Origin: Priestia abyssalis
GTDB lineage: Bacteria > Bacillota > Bacilli > Bacillales > Bacillaceae_H
Direction: 5' to 3'
Assembly: GCF_002019595.1 (NCBI RefSeq)
Contig: NZ_KV917369.1
Span: 3,922,624-3,986,623 of the forward strand
Length of the DNA stretch: 64,000 nucleotides
Position numbers and translations under genes: made by a program. The notes under the pieces are model-generated. The model did no database searches, was not told where the DNA came from, and saw nothing but the letters and a program-made list of their open reading frames with translations. This document shows, piece by piece, positions 44,862 through 53,904 of the stretch; positions within the stretch are counted from its first letter, which is position 1, and every line of letters begins with the position of its first letter.

Positions 44862-46204
44862 TTTCCCCTCCCCATTTCATTAAATATGGCATCTACGTCA
44901 CTCTGTGTAGTATCAACGAAAACCTCTGGATAAAATGAGTCTTCACCCTTCTCTTTTATAAATTCATTTAATCTTCTCTCAAAGTGATTGATTAAGTCCA
45001 ATGTTTGCGGCATCGGAATATCCACTTTTTGCGCTAAACCATAAATAAGTTTCATTTTTTTATAATCTTCAAAAGGAATTCTCGGAAGTACCCACTTTCC
45101 ATTTTTGTCTTTATAAACTTGCTTGTAAGGAACGGAAGAGAAATCGAAGTACTTTCCGTTATCATCTGGTTTGGAGAAAGGATCAATAAGAATGGATGTG
45201 TATCTTATATATAGAAGGTACTCCTGTTGAATTTCCCCTAACTCAATAAAGTTCTCAATATCTTCACGAGAAAGCGTAATGTCATGAACAGGATAATTGT
45301 CATCATTTAAAAACTTTAGAAGGTTAAGGGGGTTGGCGCCAAAATATTGAGTGAGCGCAGAAACTTCCTTCCACAGTAAAACCATTGCTCTTATCGAGTG
45401 TTGAGTAATGGGCCCTTCTGGATAGATTTTATACATAGACTTTTTTGATCCCCCCGAGCTAAGTATTTCATTTAATGAGAATTCATTGATAAAGAAAGGT
45501 GGATGTACATAAGTTGTAATGTTCTTACTTTCAGCCTCAATCGCATTACTAACTACTGTGCATTGTATACCAAGACTTTCAATAAAACGTTTAACATCCC
45601 AAATAGCATCGCTGTTGCTTTGGCTAGAGGCAATATAGATACGCTTTTTTAAAGCTTTCGTGAAAACTGACAAGATGCTTGGATTTTTTGGTTCAAATTT
45701 TGTAGCAGCGAAATAGGTAGATAAACTGACCACGTCAATTCTGTCTTTTGAACTCTTAAGCTGACTAGTAACAAGAAGATTAGATCCAATACTTGGTGAA
45801 ATTAAAATAATTGTCTTCACCTTCTTCAATGAATCTACGTTTAAAGCATTAATTACATCCCTATAACTGTCGCTCGGTGTACATATGATAATGGTTTGCC
45901 AAATATCATCGATGGCATCGTAACCTTCATAGAAGTAATCTAATTTAGCCTCCCCACAAAGGCAGCTATACTTTTCACCTTGTACCTTTGAAACGAGAAG
46001 ATCATGATTCTTTTCAAGTTCTTCTCTAAGCCTAACTGTGTGAGAACCTTTTCTGTTCAGCAACCCTATATTATTACTCCACTTGCGGGAAACACTAACG
46101 GCAACATGTATGGCAGCTGGACCTGCACCGACAATCAATGTATTACCAAAAGGCAAATCACGAAATAAATTTTTACCCATACTCGAATGATTAGAACTGT
46201 TCAT
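44858..46204 (-). CDS. cntM: Opine metallophore dehydrogenase (CntM-like)
   Basis: The 448-residue enzyme resembles staphylopine dehydrogenase. It joins the aminobutyrate-histidine intermediate to a 2-oxo acid (pyruvate or 2-oxoglutarate) by reductive amination with NAD(P)H. The Rossmann motif LIVGAGPAAIHVAV is at about 22-36. The mid-region has STYFAATKFEPKNPSILSVF and the second domain contains the conserved HPPFFINEFSL and YPEGPITQHSIRAM. The ribosome binding site is weak (AAGGAA about 13 bases upstream), and an ATG eight codons later is an alternative. It follows cntL by 66 bases. The choice of keto acid cannot be read safely. Confidence 0.88.
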   Translation of the reverse strand: MNSSNHSSMGKNLFRDLPFGNTLIVGAGPAAIHVAVSVSRKWSNNIGLLNRKGSHTVRLREELEKNHDLLVSKVQGEKYSCLCGEAKLDYFYEGYDAIDDIWQTIIICTPSDSYRDVINALNVDSLKKVKTIILISPSIGSNLLVTSQLKSSKDRIDVVSLSTYFAATKFEPKNPSILSVFTKALKKRIYIASSQSNSDAIWDVKRFIESLGIQCTVVSNAIEAESKNITTYVHPPFFINEFSLNEILSSGGSKKSMYKIYPEGPITQHSIRAMVLLWKEVSALTQYFGANPLNLLKFLNDDNYPVHDITLSREDIENFIELGEIQQEYLLYIRYTSILIDPFSKPDDNGKYFDFSSVPYKQVYKDKNGKWVLPRIPFEDYKKMKLIYGLAQKVDIPMPQTLDLINHFERRLNEFIKEKGEDSFYPEVFVDTTQSDVDAIFNEMGRGK

Positions 46205-46270
46205 TTTAACATCACATTCCTTTTTTGCGCTTAATACTAGAAAACACCGATTATATGTAGTTGGGTAATA

Positions 46271-47068
46271 TTAAATAAGTAATCTAGACTTCTCCAAAAC
46301 AATGGTGTCGTAGATGTTTTTGCTTTGACTGATTTTATGTTGTTTCCACTCTGCTGATAGATCTTTCTCTAAGGGATAATTGAAAATGGACTTTAAGCCA
46401 TTTCCATATCTTAAAATGACTTTAGCATTTGTGTTGATACTTTCCTTTAAACCGTCTAAGACCTCGAGCTTATTTTTGACAAGTGAAGCGATAATAATAT
46501 GTGTAGCTTCTTTAACAAAAGCTAGTTCATCTAAACCTTCACTAGAAAAATCAACCATTGATTCTAACCCAGAAACTTTGGCTACCTTCTTTGCAAGATT
46601 TACTGCTTCAATATCAATATCCAAACCCATTACCTCAGCTCCTGTTTCTTTGGCGATGGTAAGTGCTGAAGTTGGAAATGCACCTGATCCAATAAAAAGC
46701 ACCCTGGAATGGTTATTGATACACAACTGTTCAAGCTCCTGTTTAACGGAATTTGACAGCATGTTGATATAATCACTTATATCTAATTCATTGTTATAGG
46801 TGCAAACAGATTGATATTTCTCCATATCACATAGTGCCTTCACGGATGCTTCTCTCAATCTGTCGGAATACTCCTTTATTTCTTGATGTCCCCCCCACAC
46901 ACTCCATTGGTTTACGTTTTCTTCACAAGTTATAAATTGGCAAAGGTAATCTAACCTATTTCTGAGAAGCTCAAAACACTCACGACACTCTTTTGAATAG
47001 ATGGTTAATTCTTGTATCTCACACTCAAGTAACTTTAGAGAAAGCAATAATTTAAATTTGTCTTTCAT
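46271..47068 (-). CDS. cntL: Nicotianamine-synthase-like aminobutanoyltransferase (CntL-like)
   Basis: The 265-residue member of the bacterial nicotianamine synthase family should transfer an aminobutyrate group from S-adenosylmethionine to histidine. It has a helical N-terminal domain (about 1-125) and a methyltransferase-like fold with the SAM loop VLFIGSGAFPTSAL and GLDIDIEAVNLA. The ATG at 47068 has GAGG 8 bases upstream and is preferred to the GTG at 47077. It is the first gene of the cassette, directly behind a Zur box. No histidine racemase (CntK) is adjacent, so L-histidine is the likely acceptor, as in pseudopaline. Confidence 0.88.
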   Translation of the reverse strand: MKDKFKLLLSLKLLECEIQELTIYSKECRECFELLRNRLDYLCQFITCEENVNQWSVWGGHQEIKEYSDRLREASVKALCDMEKYQSVCTYNNELDISDYINMLSNSVKQELEQLCINNHSRVLFIGSGAFPTSALTIAKETGAEVMGLDIDIEAVNLAKKVAKVSGLESMVDFSSEGLDELAFVKEATHIIIASLVKNKLEVLDGLKESINTNAKVILRYGNGLKSIFNYPLEKDLSAEWKQHKISQSKNIYDTIVLEKSRLLI

Positions 47069-47091
47069 CTGATTCACCTCGCTTTATCTTT

Positions 47092-47110
47092 AATCGTAAT
47101 CATTACGATT
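47092..47110. promoter_or_regulatory. Zur box controlling the metallophore cassette
   Basis: AATCGTAATCATTACGATT is a perfect 19-bp palindrome matching the Bacillus Zur consensus (TCGTAATNATTACGA core). It lies 24 bases upstream of the cntL start. It indicates zinc-repressed expression and hence a zincophore role. Confidence 0.85.
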
Positions 47111-47346
47111 TAATGATAACAGATTACCAACTTCGGTAAACTTTGTCAATTTAATTTATGATGAATTTAGGTTATCCAGTTGGTCAATTTAAGCATGAAG
47201 GCGATTTTACAATGGATTTAGATGAAAGAAATTGAGAATCTCTTATTTTGAGGGTACATTTGATTCATGGCTATCGTCCCTCCTTATACATCTCAATTTG
47301 ACAAACCAAGTTTATTTTATGAATCATTTATGGTATTATAGTAGTA

Positions 47347-47493
47347 TAGACATGAATACACTAAAAAAGACCGCAGATGCTGCCAACATCTACGGCCATA
47401 CAATAGTCGGTCCCCACGGGAATCGGCCTCATATACACAGATAGACCTTTCCTTTCGGATTTAGCGTTTCTTCAAGGGAGGTCTATTTTTTTT
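47347..47493 (+). ncRNA. Putative antisense antitoxin RNA (RatA-like arrangement)
   Basis: An extended -10 (TGGTATTAT near 47330-47338) precedes this plus-strand segment. It ends in a hairpin, ATAGACCT (47441-47448) with AGGTCTAT (47479-47486), and an eight-T run, a strong terminator. The RNA would overlap the 3' end and terminator of the toxin mRNA encoded on the other strand, as in txpA/ratA. The ends are estimates. Confidence 0.6.
47363..47396 (-). terminator. Terminator of the toxin mRNA
   Basis: CCGCAGATG (47371-47379) pairs with CATCTACGG (47387-47395), one mismatch, 7-base loop. Six U residues follow on the minus strand. It lies within the antisense RNA region. Confidence 0.7.
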
Positions 47494-47569
47494 GGTTAAA
47501 TCCCAAAATGGCGATGATAAGCATGCCGAAGCCGAGCATTAATTCGATGGCATCTTTCATTGACATCAT
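47483..47569 (-). CDS. Small holin-like type I toxin peptide
   Basis: The 28-residue peptide has one membrane helix, ELMLGFGMLIIAILGF, and the polar tail NQKK. This matches the putative holin-like toxin family of Bacilli (TxpA/BsrH-like), whose members are short peptides of the form M-x(5-8)-M-x-x-F-x(2)-L-I-x-A-I-L with a Lys-rich end. AAGGGGGTGA lies just upstream, so translation might start at GTG codons 9 or 15 bases further upstream; the ATG at 47569 or 47560 gives the usual length. It would insert in the cell membrane. The overlapping RNA on the plus strand should silence it. Confidence 0.65.
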   Translation of the reverse strand: MMSMKDAIELMLGFGMLIIAILGFNQKK

Positions 47570-47713
47570 AGACGTCACCGTCACCCCCTTTCCGCTTTTT
47601 AAAGCAGGGGTTACCAGCCGACCTTAAAGGTTACGAATCTATTGTATTAAATCTATTATACCATGTATTCCCCAAAAACAGAACATACATTCTCTATTTC
47701 AACTAGATTCCTT

Positions 47714-47776
47714 TCATTTTCTGCCTTTTCCTTGATGATGATTATAGAGATGGGCTGTATAAATTAGGTCCCACAT
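47714..47776 (-). CDS. Candidate 20-residue peptide gene
   Basis: A very short frame starts MWDLIYTAHL and ends KGRK. AAAGGAGG lies 6 bases before the ATG, a near-ideal ribosome binding site that has no other gene to serve. The peptide is hydrophilic, His-rich and lacks a membrane helix. I do not recognise it. It lies between the toxin locus and a bidirectional terminator. Confidence 0.35.
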   Translation of the reverse strand: MWDLIYTAHLYNHHQGKGRK

Positions 47777-47837
47777 AAAACGCCTCCTTTTGTGTATAAC
47801 TGATGTGTTTTTAACTTACATAACGTTTCTTACTGAT

Positions 47838-47885
47838 CAAAAAAGAGGTTGGACATCTTTTTTTTAGATATCCAACCCCTTTTTA
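47838..47885. terminator. Strong bidirectional terminator after hutG
   Basis: AAAAGAGGTTGGACATCT pairs with AGATATCCAACCCCTTTT across a T-rich loop, giving an 18-bp stem with two mismatches. T or A tracts flank both sides. It is about 107 bases downstream of the hutG stop. Confidence 0.8.
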
Positions 47886-47991
47886 TTAACATATTATTCG
47901 CTAGATGAATATAACCTTACTCCAGTATAGCAACATGCCTTTCTAATAGAACTATGGGCCATGTAAGGCGCCTTCTGAGTGAAGTGTAACT

Positions 47992-48963
47992 TTATTTATT
48001 CTGCAAAACACAACCAGTAATAAATTGCAGCCATGCATACACCCCAGTCTTGACTGTCTCAGCGACCCCAGAATCTTTGCTAGGATCCAGACAAACAAAA
48101 TCAATATGTCGAACGATTGGATGCTGTCCGATTTCCAGCAATACATCAAACAGCTCTGTTGCTGTCATGCCGCCGGGAGTGGACGCCGGTACACCCGGCG
48201 CAACGGAAATATCAAGTACATCCATATCAACTGTGACATAAACGCGGTCCACTTTTGCGGACAGCCGTTCAAGCGCTTCCTGGACCGTTTGGATAAGCCC
48301 CTGCCTGCGCGCTTGTTTTAACGTGACCATTTGAATGTTATGTTTCTCCGCATAATCAATAAGCGGCTTAGCGTTAAAATAGCCATGTAAACCAATATTG
48401 ATGACATCCTCTCCTTTGACAATATGGCCATCAATCAATTGCCGGATCGGTGTTCCGTTTGCTGGCCCTAGTTCGGCTGGATCCCGAACGTCAAGGTGTG
48501 TATCAAGCTGCAGAATTCCAATCGTCTCTTCCTTACAAACTTCTTTAATTCCCCGAACCGCACAGGCCGTTGTGGAATGGTCACCGCCAATCATGCACGT
48601 TACAGAGTGGGAATAGCGCTCTGCAAGATACGCTGTTGTCTCTTGAATGCGCTGATGCGACAAAAGAATATCGGTCGTGTGCATCGCTACATCTCCTGCA
48701 TCTGCCACTTGGAATGACGACAAATCGACCTTCTCATCCAAGTTGTAGGTGGCGAAGCTTTTCCACATCCGCCGAAATTCTGATGGATACAAGGAAGCTC
48801 CCGACACACTAATAGAAGATCTGGAAATCGGTGCTCCGTAAAGAATGAGATTCGGCGTGCCTTCTACTTCGTTTAATGGTTGGACCCAATGATGGACAAA
48901 ATCCGACTCATCTTTTAATCGGTTCCAGGACCATTCAGGTACATTTAGCCACTGTTCCCTCAT
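47992..48963 (-). CDS. hutG: Formimidoylglutamase
   Basis: The 323-residue ureohydrolase-family enzyme hydrolyses N-formimidoyl-L-glutamate to glutamate and formamide, the last step of the Hut pathway. The binuclear manganese site is visible in MIGGDHSTT, LQLDTHLDVRD and VTVDMDVLDIS. The start at 48963 begins one base after the hutI stop, with GGTGG about 9 bases upstream; the open frame extends into hutI. It is the last gene of hutU-hutI-hutG. Confidence 0.93.
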   Translation of the reverse strand: MREQWLNVPEWSWNRLKDESDFVHHWVQPLNEVEGTPNLILYGAPISRSSISVSGASLYPSEFRRMWKSFATYNLDEKVDLSSFQVADAGDVAMHTTDILLSHQRIQETTAYLAERYSHSVTCMIGGDHSTTACAVRGIKEVCKEETIGILQLDTHLDVRDPAELGPANGTPIRQLIDGHIVKGEDVINIGLHGYFNAKPLIDYAEKHNIQMVTLKQARRQGLIQTVQEALERLSAKVDRVYVTVDMDVLDISVAPGVPASTPGGMTATELFDVLLEIGQHPIVRHIDFVCLDPSKDSGVAETVKTGVYAWLQFITGCVLQNK

Positions 48964-48964
48964 C

Positions 48965-50224
48965 TCAAAACACCACCTGTACACCTTTTTTCCATACAGA
49001 CTTAACGTGATTCACCCCGAATAAATATTGTAATTCTTGATAATTTTTTATATTCCACAAGACGATATCTGCTTGTTTTCCTACTTCCAGCGACCCTACT
49101 TTTCCCTGACGGTTAACGGCGCAGGCCGCATTATACGTTGCTGCGGTTAATGCTTCCGCTGGAGTAAGTCTCATCGAAATACAAGCTAGATTCATAACGA
49201 GCGGCATCGAAGTCGTGGGTGATGACCCAGGGTTGCAGTCGGTCGAAATCGCTACAGCTACCCCTGCATCGATCATCTTTCTCCCAGCCGCCGCTTCTTC
49301 ACGTAAATAGAGCGCTGTGGCTGGCAATAAGCAGGCGATCGTTCCCGCTTTTGCCATAGCATGTATGCCTTCGTCTGATGCTTTTAATAAATGTTCGGCT
49401 GAAATGGCTCCTATTTTCGCGGCCAATTCCGCTCCGCCGTATGGCTCAATTTCATCGGCATGGATTTTGGGAATCAGCCCGAAGCGTTTCCCTGCTTCCA
49501 ACACCTGCTCCGATTGTTCAGGCGTAAACACACCCTTTTCACAAAAAACATCATTAAACTCCGCTAATTTTTCCTCAGCCACTACCGGCAGCATGTCATT
49601 AATTAAATGATCAACAAACTCATCTTCTTTTCCTTTATATTCCGGCGGTACCGCATGGGCGCCCATAAAAGTAGGAACAATGTCAATCATATGCGTTTCC
49701 TGTAATTTCTTCATGACACGCAATTGTTTCAATTCGGTTTCCAGATTCATACCGTAACCGCTTTTGCCCTCCACTGTCGTAACCCCATGGGAGAGAAACG
49801 AATCGAGGCGCCGTGTTGTTTGTTCAATTAACTCTTCTTCCGTGGCTTCTCGTGTCATGCGGGTGGTCGCATGAATCCCTCCACCCGCGTTCATAATATC
49901 CATATATGTTGCGCCTTCAAGACGCATTTCAAACTCACGCTCGCGGCTTCCGCCATATACAACATGCGTATGAGGATCGACAAGTCCAGGCGTGACTAAA
50001 TGATTAGAGGCATCTACAACGTCTGCTGTATGCAATTTTTCGGCATAACGTTCCTCTATTTCTTTGGTCGTACCGACCGCTTGGATAAGGCCATCCTCGA
50101 TCCACAAACTGCCGTCTTCAATTAAACCAAGTTCCGACATAGCCTCTTTCGAACGAGGACCTTTTACTTCGGAAGCAAGTGTAGCTAACTGGGCTGCATG
50201 TTTAATCCAAATCGGTTTTGCCAT
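48965..50224 (-). CDS. hutI: Imidazolonepropionase
   Basis: The 419-residue amidohydrolase opens the ring of 4-imidazolone-5-propanoate to formimidoylglutamate. Metal ligands are in GLVDPHTHVVYGG and PKIHADEIEPYGG, the catalytic base region is GAISAEHLL and the final Asp lies in ISTDCNPGSSPT. Its ATG shares a base with the hutU stop (TAATG), which means tight translational coupling. The length is normal. Confidence 0.95.
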   Translation of the reverse strand: MAKPIWIKHAAQLATLASEVKGPRSKEAMSELGLIEDGSLWIEDGLIQAVGTTKEIEERYAEKLHTADVVDASNHLVTPGLVDPHTHVVYGGSREREFEMRLEGATYMDIMNAGGGIHATTRMTREATEEELIEQTTRRLDSFLSHGVTTVEGKSGYGMNLETELKQLRVMKKLQETHMIDIVPTFMGAHAVPPEYKGKEDEFVDHLINDMLPVVAEEKLAEFNDVFCEKGVFTPEQSEQVLEAGKRFGLIPKIHADEIEPYGGAELAAKIGAISAEHLLKASDEGIHAMAKAGTIACLLPATALYLREEAAAGRKMIDAGVAVAISTDCNPGSSPTTSMPLVMNLACISMRLTPAEALTAATYNAACAVNRQGKVGSLEVGKQADIVLWNIKNYQELQYLFGVNHVKSVWKKGVQVVF

Positions 50225-51900
50225 TACTGATCATTCCCCTTATTTAGCATTGGGATGTTAATCCCTTTTTCACGTGCTGTTTTCTTTGCCAGCTCATATC
50301 CAGCATCAGCATGACGCACTACACCCATGCCCGGATCTGTTGTCAATACGCGTTCAATGCGCGCTGCTGCTTCTTTCGTGCCGTCTGCCACAATGACCAC
50401 CCCTGCATGTAAGGAGTAACCCATTCCAACGCCGCCGCCGTGATGGACAGATACCCAAGTAGCGCCGCCAACTGCATTCACCATCGCATTTAAAATCGGC
50501 CAGTCTGCCACTACATCTGATCCGTCTTTCATCGCTTCTGTTTCACGATTTGGTGAAGCAACAGAACCGGAATCCAAGTGGTCGCGTCCAATCACGATCG
50601 GTGCTTTTAATTCTCCGCTCGCCACCATATCATTCAAGATTTTTCCGAAGCGTGCACGCTCTCCATAGCCCAGCCAGCAAATACGGGAAGGCAGGCCTTG
50701 GAATTGAATTTTCTCCTGTGCCATACGAATCCAATTGCATAAATGCTCATTATCAGCAAATTCGCGTAAAATCGCCTGATCTGTTTTATAAATATCTTCA
50801 GGATCCCCTGACAATGCCACCCAGCGGAAAGGCCCTTTTCCTTCACAGAATTGCGGGCGGATATAGGCTGGAACGAACCCCGGGAAGTCGAAGGCATTTT
50901 CTACGCCTTCATCTTTTGCAACCTGGCGGATATTATTACCGTAGTCAAACGTCACCGCTCCTTTTTCCATCATCTCAAGCATCGCTTTGACATGCGTTGC
51001 CATCGAAGCTTTCGAGCGTTTCACGTACTCTTCAGGGTTGGATTGTCGCAATTCTGACGCTTCTTCAAATGTCAAACCTGAAGGTGTGTATCCGTTTAAT
51101 GGATCGTGCGCCGATGTTTGATCTGTCAATACATCCGGGATAAAGTTGCGCGCAATCATTTCCGGCAAGATTTCAGCGGCATTGCCCAGTAAACCAATTG
51201 ATAATGCCTTTCCTTCTTTCTTTGCTTCTTCCGCCAAACGAATCGCTTCGCCTAATGAATCCGTTTTTACATCTGTATAGCGAGTTTCGATTCGTCGGTC
51301 AATTCTCGTTTCATCGACATCAATTCCGATGCAGACACCTCCGTTCATCGTAACCGCAAGCGGCTGTGCTCCACCCATACCGCCAAGGCCCGCTGTTACA
51401 GTAATCGTACCTCTTAATGTACCATTGAAATGCTGCTTCGCGAGCTCCGCAAATGTTTCGTATGTCCCCTGTACGATTCCTTGAGAGCCAATGTAAATCC
51501 AGCTTCCAGCGGTCATTTGGCCATACATCATTAATCCCTTTTTATCGAGTTCATGGAATGTATCCCAGTTCGCATATGCCGGTACAATGTTCGAATTCGC
51601 AAGCAGTACGCGTGGTGCATCCGTATGAGTTTTAAAAATAACGACTGGTTTTCCTGATTGAACAAGCAACGTTTCATCGTCTTCCAACTCTTTTAATGAT
51701 TGAACAATTGAATCAAAGCAATCCCAGTTACGTGCTGCTTTCCCAATTCCGCCGTATACAACCAGTTCCTCTGGATGTTCTGCCACATCTGGGTCTAAGT
51801 TGTTCATTAACATGCGAAGCACTGCCTCTTGCTGCCACCCTTTTGTATGTAAATCTGTTCCTCGATATTGTACTACTTTATTTTCTGTAATCGTCTTCAT
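50224..51900 (-). CDS. hutU: Urocanate hydratase
   Basis: The 558-residue enzyme hydrates urocanate to imidazolonepropionate using tightly bound NAD as electrophile. Signatures include [28 protein letters not shown], the active-site [12 protein letters not shown] and [21 protein letters not shown] lies 8 bases before the start. It heads the hutU-hutI-hutG operon. The upstream region shares sequence with that of the BCCT gene (57120-57192), which suggests common control. No HutP-type attenuator is seen in front of it. Confidence 0.95.
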   Translation of the reverse strand: MKTITENKVVQYRGTDLHTKGWQQEAVLRMLMNNLDPDVAEHPEELVVYGGIGKAARNWDCFDSIVQSLKELEDDETLLVQSGKPVVIFKTHTDAPRVLLANSNIVPAYANWDTFHELDKKGLMMYGQMTAGSWIYIGSQGIVQGTYETFAELAKQHFNGTLRGTITVTAGLGGMGGAQPLAVTMNGGVCIGIDVDETRIDRRIETRYTDVKTDSLGEAIRLAEEAKKEGKALSIGLLGNAAEILPEMIARNFIPDVLTDQTSAHDPLNGYTPSGLTFEEASELRQSNPEEYVKRSKASMATHVKAMLEMMEKGAVTFDYGNNIRQVAKDEGVENAFDFPGFVPAYIRPQFCEGKGPFRWVALSGDPEDIYKTDQAILREFADNEHLCNWIRMAQEKIQFQGLPSRICWLGYGERARFGKILNDMVASGELKAPIVIGRDHLDSGSVASPNRETEAMKDGSDVVADWPILNAMVNAVGGATWVSVHHGGGVGMGYSLHAGVVIVADGTKEAAARIERVLTTDPGMGVVRHADAGYELAKKTAREKGINIPMLNKGNDQ

Positions 51901-51935
51901 TTATTTCTACCTCCTATGTTTTGTTATATTCATTC

Positions 51936-52007
51936 TATGATAAAAATTCTGATAATTTATTTATAATTTAGTGATTTTTTTATTATTTATTTCAACAATT
52001 CTTTTTG
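51936..52007 (-). promoter_or_regulatory. Upstream element shared by hutU and the BCCT gene (hutU copy)
   Basis: AT-rich block reading on the plus strand ATGATAAAAATTCTGATAAT then TTATTTATAATTTAGTGATT and TTTTTATTATTTATTTCAAC. A colinear, clearly related block precedes the BCCT gene at 57120-57192. It is a candidate binding region for the AraC-type regulator. Confidence 0.5.
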
Positions 52008-52062
52008 CTGTTTTTATTTTTATAAATAATCTCAAACTACTTCTATTTGTAATAAAATAAAA

Positions 52063-52091
52063 GACGATTCAGTATAAACTGAACCGCCTTT
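52063..52091 (-). terminator. Terminator of the AraC-family gene
   Basis: GACGATTCAG (52064-52073) pairs with CTGAACCGCC on the other arm, with a short AT loop. The minus-strand tail reads TTTTATTTTATT. It directly follows the stop codon. Confidence 0.75.
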
Positions 52092-53561
52092 TTATAATCC
52101 CGATCGATAAGCTGATGGAGTACATGCTTCAATCTGTTTGAATTTAGCATTAAAATAGGTTTGGTGAGAATATCCCGTTAATCGTGCAACTTCTTCCAAT
52201 GATAAATCTGTTTCCTGCAACAGACGCTTAGCCTCTCTAATGCGCACTTGATGGAGCGTATTGCGAAACGACTGTCCGGCTTCTGCTGCGAAGCGACGGC
52301 TGAGAGTGCTTTTATTGATACGAAGTGTATCCGCGCATGCCGCTAAATTCCACTGGGAATCCCAATAATTGGACTCGATCAACTCCCTTGCTTTTTCGAC
52401 CAGGCTTCGTGATCCTTTCTGTAATTGCTCATGATTCTGCAGGAGCAAACCGGATGTAAACTCCAGCAGTTCTTGGACAATTTCATAGATGACCGGCTTA
52501 TGTACAATTGTCTGAAACACGCTATGGTAAGTCGCCTCCCAAGAAGCCGTTTGGATATTGTATGATTTCATATAACGGCGGATTTGTGCAAGCACACTCG
52601 TAAGACGAATGCGGACGATTTCGGAATCTGGATATGGCTGCTGAAAAGTTAGAAATTCACGTTCCACCCAACCCCGGATAGCTTTTGCATCTCTTTTTTC
52701 AAGCATTTCAATCCATTGACGCTGTTCCAAAGGAGTGAGGAATGGGTCCATTTCTTGAGGAGACATTTGTTCATTTTCCGCCAAAATAATATCATATCCC
52801 TCGAAAAAAATTCGACTCATTAATTGGCGTGTTTGCTGATATGTTCTATTTAAGGAATCGCCTGAAGATGCCGCTTTAATCACAATGGCAAGAGGTTCAT
52901 CTATCTTCTCTTTCCAGCGTGCAAGAAATGCATGGTATTCCTCTTGAAATACATCAGTCTCCTTTGTTTCCTGCACACATAAAATAAAATCAGATAAAGC
53001 AAAGATACGATTCTTCCCAGTAAAAGAATAACGTTGTAGTTCATCGTATACGACAGGAAGCGTTTCTGAATGAGGAGTTAAAAATGCGACCATTGTTATT
53101 GGACTGTCGTATTTCCGTTCTGTTAAGAAAAGGTCGGGATAATCGATGTTAAATGAATCCGTTTCTTCCGTTATCTTGTTGGCAAAGTAACGCCGATCAT
53201 TACGCAATTGATAACGCAGCTGTTGGATACGCTTAATTAAGTCTGTCGGAGAAAACGGACGAAATAACACATCTTCCGCACGAAAACGGAGCGCACGATA
53301 AGCGGTTTGAAAGATTCGCTCAGATGAAATACCTATCCAGCGGATGCCGTGCTGCTGCATCCATTCACCAAATCTTGCAGTTTCCTCCTTCCATCCGTCC
53401 ATATTCAAAATAACGAGGTCAGGCCGCTGCTTCTCTATACCGTTTTTAAATTCCTCCATTGTCTCCCGCACAATCAGTCGGACTCCGGTAAACTGCGACT
53501 CTATCACCCACTGTATTCCCTGAGCCTCTAACCCGTCCTTGGCTATCAAATGGATTTCCAT
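52092..53561 (-). CDS. AraC-family regulator with degenerate receiver domain
   Basis: This 489-residue regulator has three parts: an N-terminal response-regulator-like domain (about 1-120), a long helical middle (about 130-370) and a C-terminal AraC double helix-turn-helix (about 390-485, NLAACADTLRINKSTLSRRF and LEEVARLTGYSHQTYFNAKF). At the place of the usual phospho-acceptor Asp the text is DLVILNMDGW, so Asn replaces Asp, and no histidine kinase is adjacent. It is probably a ligand- or partner-controlled pseudo-receiver. The ATG at 53561 is served by AAGGTG 7 bases upstream. It lies between hutUIG and the lyase-BCCT operon and is the likely regulator of both. Confidence 0.8.
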   Translation of the reverse strand: MEIHLIAKDGLEAQGIQWVIESQFTGVRLIVRETMEEFKNGIEKQRPDLVILNMDGWKEETARFGEWMQQHGIRWIGISSERIFQTAYRALRFRAEDVLFRPFSPTDLIKRIQQLRYQLRNDRRYFANKITEETDSFNIDYPDLFLTERKYDSPITMVAFLTPHSETLPVVYDELQRYSFTGKNRIFALSDFILCVQETKETDVFQEEYHAFLARWKEKIDEPLAIVIKAASSGDSLNRTYQQTRQLMSRIFFEGYDIILAENEQMSPQEMDPFLTPLEQRQWIEMLEKRDAKAIRGWVEREFLTFQQPYPDSEIVRIRLTSVLAQIRRYMKSYNIQTASWEATYHSVFQTIVHKPVIYEIVQELLEFTSGLLLQNHEQLQKGSRSLVEKARELIESNYWDSQWNLAACADTLRINKSTLSRRFAAEAGQSFRNTLHQVRIREAKRLLQETDLSLEEVARLTGYSHQTYFNAKFKQIEACTPSAYRSGL

Positions 53562-53904
53562 GATGTGACACCTTCTCCTCTTGCATTTTTCTTTCATCAT
53601 AGCAAATGAGGACGTATGATGTATAGCTGAGTCTAGAAAGGTTGAATCAACGCTTTAACCCTGCAGTCTAACGATTACCTCAATAAGTATCAGTCCATCT
53701 TTGCAATTTAAAAGCTTTATTCTATGATGCTGCCGCTCGTTTATACGACTCTCTTTCATCATATTCAGATGAATTTGACTGTCCGATGTCACATGAATTA
53801 AAACCATGTATATGAGTAAAAAAGGACAACCTCACCAGCAGGTAAAGTTGTCCAAAATCCATTAGAGCTTACACATGACTATTTAGAACAGCTGAATAGG
53901 ACTC
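53562..53904. other. Gene-free interval before the AraC-type gene
   Basis: The interval holds the promoter of the AraC-type gene and the terminator of the lyase gene (53818-53857). I see no coding sequence or repeat in it. Confidence 0.5.
53818..53857 (-). terminator. Terminator of the BCCT-lyase operon
   Basis: GGACAAC (53824-53830) and GTTGTCC (53847-53853) form the base of a hairpin with a partly paired loop. Six U residues follow on the minus strand. It lies about 50 bases after the lyase stop. Confidence 0.75.

Noticed and set aside
47232..47444. 70-codon plus-strand frame near the toxin locus
   Set aside because: It spans the antitoxin promoter and the toxin terminator, and lacks a ribosome binding site. 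The RNA interpretation explains the region better.
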